This document shows, piece after piece, positions 56,801-64,000 of a stretch of 64,000 bases of DNA. The notes below the pieces were generated by a model that was given only the letters and a program-made list of their open reading frames with translations, had not been told where the DNA came from and searched no databases. Positions within the stretch are counted from its first letter, which is position 1. Every line of letters starts with the position of its first letter. The stretch is taken from positions 496,001 through 560,000 of the forward strand of contig NW_020167542.1 in NCBI RefSeq assembly GCF_001641265.1. Reading direction: 5' to 3'. The DNA is from Pseudogymnoascus destructans (taxonomy: Eukaryota; Ascomycota; Leotiomycetes; Thelebolales; Thelebolaceae). The position numbers were made by a program, and so were the translations under genes.

Positions 56801-57594
56801 AGCGCGAAGGAGACAGCGTCGTCCTAGTCGGAATCTCGCGACCACACCCACCCACTTCACCATCCACCCCTCCTCCCACTTCCTCCCACTTCCGCCACCT
56901 CTCCGCCATGTTCGCCGTCTCCGACCCCATCCGCCCCTTTGCCTCGGGTATCATCCGCGCCCTCCACGACGCTGGAACATCCACCTGGCTCCTCACAGGC
57001 GATAACCCCATCACCGCCCACGCCATCGGCCTCAAACTCGGCATCCTCCCCCAAAATATCATTGCCGGCGTCCTCCCCGCCGAAAAAGCAGACCGAATCC
57101 GCGACCTCCAGCGCAGCATGCCAACCTCAGGACGCTCCTCCCGCCGCGCCCTCGTCGGCATGGTCGGCGATGGCATCAACGACGCGCCCGCCCTCGCCGC
57201 CGCAGACGTCGGCATCGCCATGGGCGCCGGCAGCGATATCGCCATCTCCGCCGCGGAGTTCGTGCTCGTCTCATCGGAGCTGAAATCCCTTGTTACGCTG
57301 CTACATCTCAGCCGCGTCGTATTCCGCCGCATCAAGTTCAACTTCGCCTGGGCGCTCCTGTATAACATGGTTGCCTTGCCGGTGGCGGCGGGGGCGTTTT
57401 ATGCGCTCACGCCGGGGGGGACACATGTAAGGTTGGATCCGGTGTGGGCGAGTTTGGCGATGGCGGCGAGCTCGGTGAGTGTGGTTTGTAGTAGTTTGGC
57501 GTTGAGGTGGAGGGTGCCGGGGATTGGGTTTAGGGTTGATAAGGGGTTCGGGGGGGATGAGGAGAGGCCTGTTGTTAGGGGGCCGATATTGTGA
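53899..57594 (+). CDS. Copper-transporting P1B-type ATPase (Ccc2/ATP7-like)
   Basis: One exon of 1231 residues. The start MDPSTPPSQ is the first ATG in frame. Four heavy-metal-associated domains or remnants: CPSC at 22-25, GMTCASC (Cys 211), GMTCGSC (Cys 291) and MFCNHC (Cys 373). Pump motifs: TGES at 678-681, CPC at about 798-800, DKTGT with phosphorylated Asp 843, and GDGIND from 1090. The eight-helix layout fits Cu(I) pumps of the Golgi or plasma membrane that load secreted copper enzymes or export copper. The nucleotide-domain HP motif (SEHP in relatives) reads STHTLAKA, with His kept and Pro replaced by Thr. The last 30 residues are Gly/Arg-rich. Substrate Cu(I) is inferred from CPC and the C-x-x-C domains. 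Confidence 0.95.
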   Translation: MDPSTPPSQTMETSFLLENLHCPSCVANIENALYALSPRPLRVSPSIVTSWVTVTHPTDLEIWSIKDALTEAGFGICSVTENGIARDVSTSGGLAFGDVHGTLDSILERSEWFGGPRHSGRSEDSERLRTRHIQDCELCRTEGYQSTKPKGKSTNTPSHQPLLQPDTHVDAMGPQPPLSSPSSQEPFVVVDGGGEQDTWRASVAIGGMTCASCSNAITTELEKKSWVRNITVNLISNSATADVVGKDHVDDLISTIEDLGYEALLNSVADTNAGKEKDMWRASIAVGGMTCGSCAVAITNALQKKDWAKEVTVNLIANSASVDFKGRAHLDEIMEIIEDLGYEAKLDKVIDLGQLTQATQRRTVEINVSQMFCNHCPEKVLRSLEVFGDAIRIEKPLSIKDPILRLSYVPQLPDFSIRDIIATISTLDPKFEVSIYHPPTLEERSHALHAQQQRRLLIRVALTIIIAIPTFIIGIVFMSLVPSSNQSKHWLMTPWKAQVSRSQWILFLLSTPVYFLAADVFHRRAIKEIHFLWRRGNKTPILQRFYRFGSMNMLMSLGTSIAYWSSVAQLISAGANPSMEVDETSFYFDSVVFLTMFLLIGRYIEAYSKSRTGDAVTLLGKLRPTTAVLVNWPTGQLSQVPVDLLELGDSVRVMHGASPPADGEITGGETNFDESSLTGESKLVKKHIGSSVFAGTINRGSPVTVTISSASGSAMLDQIVQAVREGQTKRAPIERLADSLTSYFVPAITALAIITWIIWLSLGLSGALPDDYLDGHHSQGGWVTWSLQFAIAVFVVACPCGLALAAPTALFVGGGLAAKHGILVKGGGAAFEKASRLDTIVFDKTGTLTMGGDPAVTEYLPIGPSDTAHPVLAERTLLSLIASTEDNSTHTLAKALSSFCAAQPTAEIEDAHEKPRLLEVHEIPGRGMRALAFLDEVFTEILIGNEALMSEYFIPVPTSASTILSTWKREGDSVVLVGISRPHPPTSPSTPPPTSSHFRHLSAMFAVSDPIRPFASGIIRALHDAGTSTWLLTGDNPITAHAIGLKLGILPQNIIAGVLPAEKADRIRDLQRSMPTSGRSSRRALVGMVGDGINDAPALAAADVGIAMGAGSDIAISAAEFVLVSSELKSLVTLLHLSRVVFRRIKFNFAWALLYNMVALPVAAGAFYALTPGGTHVRLDPVWASLAMAASSVSVVCSSLALRWRVPGIGFRVDKGFGGDEERPVVRGPIL

Positions 57595-58917
57595 GGGGGG
57601 TATGGGATATGGATGGGGGGATATTATGTAATGATGTGGTTGCGATATGTATTTATAGTTTTCGGAGATTATGCATAGATTTGCTGAGCACGGAGTACTG
57701 CAATGATATGAGTTATTATACTTTATCAGTCAGACCAGATGCCATTGCTCCTACTAATTTGGCCCTGTCATGTGGGATCCTGCAGATGAACTGAAGCTCC
57801 CTGCCGATACATTTGAAGGCGCCTCAAACGTATAAAATGCCATCTAACTTACGTACCAATAGTTGGTAAATAATGGCGCTTCGCTGACAACGCTCGCAGA
57901 ACACCTAGAGTACCTGCGCCCGCCAATGGGTGAAGAAATGTTACCTTCTTGTCACCGTTAACCTAGATCTTGCTGTCGTTGCTCCATTCCTGTCGTTCCC
58001 TCTTCTCACCACTATTAGATATTGTGGACATGCGCAGCACTTGGCGCAGCAAACTCGAAAGCCAACTCGCACTGAAGAGGAGCGAAGTGCCGACGCCCTC
58101 CTACCGATAATACACGATATGCGCGAGCCATGGTGATATTGGAGTTACTCGCATATGCAAGTTCGTAAATTATACCTCCCTGCCCTGCTTATTTCCACCG
58201 ATCGACATGCTGACTATTTCCCTCTCGGGAACTGCGCCGACGATAGGGCTTCTGTCTAGTCCGTACTATCCGCAGAAGTGCCGTCAGGCCATTCAGCATG
58301 ACAAGATGTCGAGGCCGTCCACCACAACGAAGAATCTCTCAATCCCCGCCCACGGCACCAAATAAACCGATCACCTTCTACCACTCTATTCCGAAGGGGT
58401 CCCGCTCACATCATTCACCCCACATACAAGGTAAGGCGTCAGCAGCTACCCCTTTTACCCTCTCCAGTAGCCGCAAGCGAGGCAACCGCAGTATCGGACA
58501 ACGAACATATATATCCATCACCCCCATACCCCCTCGCCATCCCAGCAACCTGTTCGTCGGGCTTTAATTCCCCTCCGATTGTCGACCGCGTAGGCGCCGA
58601 GGATGCACCGGTGCGAGGCGGGCCGAGTGAGATGGTGCGGACGATATTGTCACCACTCGCACTCCATCGGTGTAAAGACGTGGCGGTATCGATCCTCAGG
58701 TCCCCTTTGGGTTTATGAAGAGCCACGAGCTGGGATGTTTAAAGGAAATAGATTGAACAAGTGGTTTATTTCATACTTTGATGTAATTTGCTACGAGTGA
58801 CGTGAAGCTACAAGCTATTGATTCCCTACACCCACAGCGTCTATACGTAGTAGCGATGCCCCCAACTCGACAGATCTGTCTATGTCTACATATCAGTCCC
58901 CCCACCCCCAAGAAAAA
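57595..58917. other. Intergenic between convergent genes, no gene supported
   Basis: Frames of 65-95 codons occur on both strands around 58290-58730, including a Gly/Ser-rich minus frame 58439-58726. None has a recognisable motif, and they overlap one another. Confidence 0.4.
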
Positions 58918-61900
58918 TCACCCATAAGCAACCATAGCCTCCTCATCCTCCTCCCAACTCTCCAACTCCCCCATCATCTGCCTATCCTCCATCCTCTGCA
59001 CGGCACCCTGAACCTTCTCCTGCTTCTTATGCCCCCCCCCCTCCGGCTGCACCTTCGGATGCCTCATCGCCTTATTAACACTATACAAACTATCATAAAA
59101 CTCCCCCACCCTCTTATGCGCCATCACCGCCCTCGGATTGAAATTCTGCACCCAAAGCCCCTCCTGCGTCGTCGCGCGACTCAGCGCCACATACGCCTGC
59201 CCATTCTCGAAAACCTTGCGCAGATCGACCTTGACCCTCTCCAGCGTCTGTCCCTGCGCCTTATGGATCGACAGCGCCCACGCCAGGATCAACGGGATCT
59301 GCCGCCGCTGCGCTTGGATCTCGCCGTTGGGGAGTTCCACTTTCCAGTCCTCGGGCTGGCAGAGGAGGTCGCGCGATGTGCCGTCCGCGGCGAAGAAGCG
59401 GACCAGGGGGTACTCCTTCCCGGTGTCGGCGATGAGGTCTTTATTCATCATCCCGCGGATGCGACGTTTCGCTTCGCGGGTCGCGTCGTGCGGGTCTTCT
59501 GTTTCGGAGACCGCATTGTTGTCCAGGGGGTCGAGATCGACGCCTTCGTAGACCTCAAATGTTTTCTCGTTCATGAAGCCGATGACCTTGCCGATGGAGC
59601 CGTTGACGAGGTTATCGTCCATGTTCTTGATCAGCATGACCTGGGCGTGCTTCTTGAGCTCGAGCTTCTTCGGGGCCATGAAGTTCTGGAGGAGGCGCTC
59701 GAGTTGTTGCGGGTCGCGGACGCTGCCGCTGTCTTCGGAGAGGTAGATTTTGCCGGCGCCTTGGAGTTGGCGCATCTTCATGAAGTTGGAGTTGTCGACT
59801 TCGTTTCTGGTTGGGAATCTGTTGTTCGGATTAGCTAAGATTCGAAGCAAGCCTCAGTGGTGCCAGAACTCACAACTCGGTTGCATCAAGGCCAGAGGCC
59901 TCCAGAGGCCTATCTAGCTTCCTGAAAGCCTTCATGGTCGCATCGCTAATCTTGCCCAATCGCATCTCATTGAGCATATTGGCGAATACTACGTCAACGG
60001 TTAGTTATCAATACCCTTATAAATGAACGTCGACTCGACCTACCTGGGTCGCGTTGTCTGAAAACCTCCGTCAAACCAATAGTGTGATGGATCGAGGTCG
60101 ACCAGCTATCTGCATCGAATGCAAATTTAACCTGCTTGCCATAATCCGGCACCGGCGGCAACTGGAAGAAATCTCCCGTGACGACCAGTTGAATTCCACC
60201 AAACGGCCTTCCGTTCTTCCTGATGAACCTAGCAATGCCCTCCAGCTTATCAAATAGCTCCCCATCGACCATGGAAACTTCATCGATGACCAGAACCTTG
60301 GTCCTCAACCACCGGTTCTTCGCCTTCTGGTTCCTCATAATCTTCTTCACCAAGTCAGGCACAGATTCCTTCCCAAGCCCAATCCCACCGAAGCTATGCA
60401 ATGTAACACCGCCAATATTGCAAGCAGCCAAACCAGTAGACGCAGTGACAGCAACCCTATCAGGCTCCTTCTTATATACCTTGCGCAACTCCGCAATAAT
60501 GGCTCGCATCAGCACAGACTTTCCCGTTCCGGCAGAACCCGTGAAGAATACGCTCTTCTTCTGTTGGGTGACGAGTTCCAAGACGTTGCTCTGCTCAGAG
60601 CTGAGGAATATATTAGCCCCCTTCTCCTCCTTGGTCGATGCTTTTGGTTTGGTCTTGAACATTTCCGTTATAGATGTATGCTCCCTCTTCATTTTCAGCG
60701 TCTTCTGGTGCTCTCTGAAAGCCCCACGTTTGTCCCTGATAGCGCTTGCAGTGGTATTCCAGGGTAATGATTTTTCTTTTGGCAGTGGGGTAAAGCTATC
60801 TTCGTCATGTTGAATTGCGTTGTCTTTGGGGTGTTCTCTGGTACAACTCCCAGAATAATGGCCATATCCCTGGCACTTAAAGCATTGGGTACATCTAGCT
60901 GCCTGTTCTCTCTGTTGTGGTTGCGCCTCCTTCTCCTCCGCCGCCCGCTGTGCCCATGGCGTTGTCCTCCGCTTTGCCGGTCGAGGGTTCGCATCAATCG
61001 ACGGTTCGGATGAAATCAGGTTTGTAATCTGTTGTTCTGGCTCTTGGAAACTCGATCGTTTCGCCCCGGCCCCTGGAGGCAGCCCCATATGTGCTTGCGG
61101 AGATGAGGACCAAGGTATAGGACCACTACTTGGATTGGCGAGGTGTTGAGGAGTTGCTGACAACTTCGGTGGAGGCATTGACGCTGGGAAGTTAGTATTA
61201 TTCGGGGACATTGAGGCCAATAGTTGTCTAGGCGGCGCACTCAAGGGTGGTAATGCTAGTGGATACTCCACTTCTAGATCCAAGTCGCTGTCGTCGTCAA
61301 AATCGTCGAAGTCAAATTCGACAGGTTGTGGGGCGTGTGATTTGCTTGGAGCTTCTTGTGTTAAGTCGACAATGTCTGTGCTAGAATTGATAATAACTGC
61401 TGCTTGTGTTACGACCTGGCCTTCTCGTTATTCATGCCTTCCTTTAAACTTGAGCTCGACCTCCATACCTTAGCCCCAACAAAACCTTGTCTGCCTGGGC
61501 CCGCAGAAACCCCCCTTTTCACAGACGATGTATCCGCATAAGCAGTCGATGTGACAGTACCCGCTGTAGTCGGTCTCGAAAACGCAGAAGCCGAGTTCTT
61601 CCTCGAAAACACCGACAACGGGGCACTCGACAGCACAGACGAGCTCGGGGACACCGGTCTCGCCCACCCACTAATGCTCTTCCTGTTATTATTCTTCGTC
61701 CCATTCTTCAACATATCATCCACGCCCTGAGACGACCCGGGAGACTGAGCTCCCCTAGCCGTTTCTGCCGCCGCCAATGCTTCCTTCCGCGGCGGCGGCG
61801 CCTGGAAAGTCTGCACAGCCCTCCCTAACATTGCGTCGGCAATGCTGGAGTAACCAGCTGTTCGACTGTATGAGACGTATGCATCCAAATTCGGGACGAG

Positions 61901-62005
61901 GATCAGACGGGGCTGCGGGCTGTGGAGGGGCGCCTTCCAGCAACTCGCACGCAGGAGAGGGGTTGCTGTGGAGAATGCCGAAAAGCGTCGTCGAGCAGAT
62001 ATCAT
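58918..62005 (-). CDS. PIF1: PIF1-family 5'-to-3' DNA helicase with mitochondrial presequence and CCHC knuckle
   Basis: Four exons: 62005-61469, 61415-60044, 59988-59874 and 59818-58918; 2925 bases, 974 residues. The start MISARRRFSAFSTATPLLRA is a typical mitochondrial presequence. A CCHC zinc knuckle (CFKCQGYGHYSGSC, 357-370) precedes the helicase. Walker A is GSAGTGKS (472-479); then come a DEVSMVDGELFDKL motif and GDFFQLPPV. The C-terminal helicase part has VMLIKNMDDNLVNGSIGKV, the PIF1 signature region (LILAWALSIHKAQGQTLERV) and YVALSRATT. Known role: mitochondrial and nuclear DNA maintenance, telomerase and G-quadruplex processing. Introns use GTATGG, GTAGGT and GTGAGT donors. The first, weak donor was chosen because joining GAK to VVTQAAVIINSS restores the frame. 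Confidence 0.93.
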
Positions 62006-62125
62006 GCAATCGACTTTTTGGGCTATTCAGTAATGCTTTTGCCCGGTGCATGCAGGTGAAAGGGAGGCTAGTGGCTCATAGTTGCTGTTTGTTCGTGGAG
62101 TCGTTCTCTTGTTTCCCTGCGATTG

Positions 62126-62236
62126 CAGTACGTACCTTCTGACGCGGTTTGACGCAGTACGTACCTTCCGACCTGGAGTTGACGCGGTTTGACGCAGTAC
62201 GTACCTTCCGACCTGGGAGTTGACGCGGTTTGGCGC
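62126..62236 (+). repeat. 40-bp tandem repeat upstream of the helicase gene
   Basis: The unit GCAGTACGTACCTTCCGACC...GACGCGGTTTGAC occurs about 2.7 times: a shortened copy at 62126-62154 and two fuller copies to about 62236. It lies 120-230 bp before the PIF1 start codon. Each unit contains the self-complementary GTACGTAC. Confidence 0.8.
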
Positions 62237-63702
62237 GACCCGCTAGGGCATTTCAAAGTGGGTGGTGAGGTGAGCAGCACGGACCATGTAGAGCGATGGC
62301 ACGTGACATGGGGATCGATTTATTTTGTCAAGAGGGAAGTGAAGTGACCATTCGGGAGGATTTATTGCATGTTTACTCCGTATGTTTTTAAGGATCAGAT
62401 GAGACTACATAGATGTTATATTCTACTCTACATACTCTACATACTCTCCGAGTTACGCAGCTCGAGTAGGAGGAGCTTCATGCACAGTCAGCCCACCTTA
62501 TCACATCTCGCACGCCTGTACTCCGTACAACCAGCCAATTGGGCTTGGGTGAGGTTTTCAGGCACAAACAGAACAGACGGAAGTACTCGTACCATCTCCA
62601 TGTGTCTCGGCTGTTCTTGTATCTCATCTCATATGTTATATAAAAGGACAGCTCATAAAGAACATACCCACAAGAATTAACTATTACCAACAGGACAAAC
62701 AAGACCCCCTCGTTATTTTTTCTTGTTCAAGACAAAACAGACCCCCACAGCCGCACTTGGCCGCACATACTCGGGTAGTACGGCGTACGGTACGTCCCTT
62801 TCGTCCCTTCGCTTCGGCTTCGGTGAAACCTACGCTAATTGGCTAATCGGCTAATTGTACTCGGCGCACCCCCGACCGTGCGTGTCTTTTGACCTCGCCC
62901 GCCGTCCCCATCACATACATCCCCATCCACCGCAGCTACGGCGACCGATTCAGCTTAGGGCTTGCAGTACTCGAGTAGCTGCCGTAACCTGTCGACGTCG
63001 GGGTGTGCATATTTAGGGGTGTCCGTTCATCCCACTGCCGTCTTTGGTCCTCCCTCCCTTTCCAACACCTCCCACCTACCTCCCCACCTTTTGTCCTCGA
63101 TCCCTCCTTCACCCCATCTCAAAAAACCAAAAACATCTCTCTATCGACCCCAAGGCCGTGTGAGAGTTTTGAGATTTGAGGCGGTGGTTTTCTACTTCTC
63201 TCATCTCTTCCTTCTCCCATATCTTCTCCTTTCTGCTTGTGTTTCTTCCCTTGTACGGGTTCCGTCATAACCCGTCGTCGTCGGTTTCGTCGCATTGATC
63301 TTCCTTCCACGTCTTTCGATTTGTTCAGTCGCGAAAGGTATAACAGAAGCCCGTCTTTGCGCGCGCCTCGCTGTCATCGAGGCTTTCTCTCAGCCCGAAA
63401 AACTCACACTTTCTTCAGTTCATCGCTTGAAACTCCTGTCGTCGATTCTCTCCGACTTGCCTTTTCAATCAAACTCATTTCGCGATCCGATTCCTTCGAA
63501 TCATTTCGAGTCCTTCCAAGTCGATTCGTAATACTGTTGGGGACCTGCCACGCGATTCATCCTATATGATCCTAAGTACATCTCGATTTTAGACTCCTAC
63601 GTAGTTTCATACTCGTCGGATTCTTCGCTTCGAACAAAGGCTCGAGTTGCGCAGTCACTTTTGCAGCAAAAAAGCACAGTAATACTTCAAAACCCACAGA
63701 CG
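62237..63702. other. Intergenic and probable long 5' leader of the RRM gene
   Basis: No gene recognised. CT-rich sequence from about 63040 to 63650 (TTCTTCCC, TCTCTC and TTTCTGC tracts) resembles the promoter and leader of a strongly expressed fungal gene. A 5' UTR intron is possible but not fixed. Confidence 0.45.
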
Positions 63703-64000
63703 ATGTCTGACCAAGCCCCTCCTCCGCCCGGGACGCAGCTCCCACCTCCACCTGGAACTGCCGGTGCTCCAGGCTACGAGAACGGCCAGAATGGCATGGG
63801 CAACCCGCACATGCCTCCTCTACCGCTCCCACCTGTCATCATCCCCCAGAACACGAATCCCATTCCAACAGCTATAACCTCGCCGATGTCGGGCGAAAAC
63901 GGGGTCATCATGTCTCCAGATAGCCAGGGCAGGTTCGTTCGACGTGCGGCCCCAGAGCCAAACAAGCGTGCCCTCTACGTTGGTGGACTTGATCCTCGCG
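63703..64000 (+). CDS. TIA-1/Pub1-like RNA-binding protein, N-terminal part only
   Basis: The frame opens MSDQAPPPPGTQLPPPPGT and runs off the window after 99 codons. A Pro-rich, disordered N terminus is followed by PEPNKRALYVGGLDPR, the start of an RRM (RNP2-type LYVGGL). The combination of Pro/Gly leader and this RRM opening resembles fungal TIA-1/Pub1 proteins, which bind U-rich mRNA and join stress granules. Only the first RRM strand is visible, so other multi-RRM proteins remain possible. Confidence 0.7.
   Translation, partial: MSDQAPPPPGTQLPPPPGTAGAPGYENGQNGMGNPHMPPLPLPPVIIPQNTNPIPTAITSPMSGENGVIMSPDSQGRFVRRAAPEPNKRALYVGGLDPR

Noticed and set aside
56211..57368. 385-codon minus frame over the copper ATPase
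   Set aside because: Antisense shadow of the pump's conserved catalytic region.
58439..58726. 95-codon minus frame between the ATPase and PIF1
   Set aside because: Gly/Ser-rich, overlaps competing frames, no recognisable motif.
1..64000. tRNA, rRNA and CRISPR features
   Set aside because: No tRNA B-box with matching cloverleaf, no rRNA-like stretch and no spacer-repeat array was seen; CRISPR is not expected in a fungal nuclear genome.

Overview
This window looks like nuclear DNA of a filamentous ascomycete (Pezizomycotina). The genes carry short introns of about 45-95 bases with fungal GT..AG borders and are packed on both strands. The protein set is typical of the group: YANK-type kinase, Enp2, Med13, Not4, a 30-kDa complex I subunit, an NPC1-like protein, PIF1 and a TIA-1/Pub1-like protein. 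Exon borders were worked out by eye from reading frame and splice sites. For most recognised genes the summed exon length is an exact multiple of three. I cannot name the species.

Layout. 1-2.1 kb: a degraded flavohemoglobin fragment and a cytochrome P450 with one frame break in a homopolymer pair. 4.3-6.4 kb: a seven-exon YANK/STK32-like kinase whose upstream region (6.9-7.7 kb) is full of unrelated minisatellites. 8.3-20.1 kb: an AT-rich transposon island with no host gene. It holds a Fot1/pogo transposase relic full of stops, two LTR families nested in each other with intact 5-bp target duplications, one almost complete Ty3-like chromovirus (11813-18541) and a 408-bp foldback/MITE-like element. 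20.7-32.1 kb: a hypothetical Cys-containing protein, mitochondrial ribosomal protein bL33m, a large coiled-coil protein, a single-pass membrane protein and Enp2. 32.6-38.7 kb: Med13 and methylthioadenosine phosphorylase. 39.2-44.8 kb: the Not4 region. 45.1-46.1 kb: the complex I subunit. 47.0-48.7 kb: two tentative small genes. 49.2-57.6 kb: an NPC1-like sterol transporter and a Cu(I) P-type ATPase. 58.9-62.0 kb: a mitochondrial PIF1-like helicase. 63.7-64.0 kb: the start of an RRM protein that runs off the window.

The host genes are ordinary housekeeping functions and form no obvious pathway cluster. Two pairs are divergent with short shared promoters (Enp2/Med13 and Not4/complex I). The 18-bp CGG palindrome and the TCACGTGA sites sit in such promoters.

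The most interesting object is the chromovirus. Its primer-binding site has no tRNA look. Instead it is perfectly complementary, over 10 nt, to an LTR position 34 bp downstream of a TATA-like box. That is the layout expected of Tf1/sushi-type self-priming. The element is young (two LTR differences seen by eye), yet its chromodomain is cut by one stop codon.
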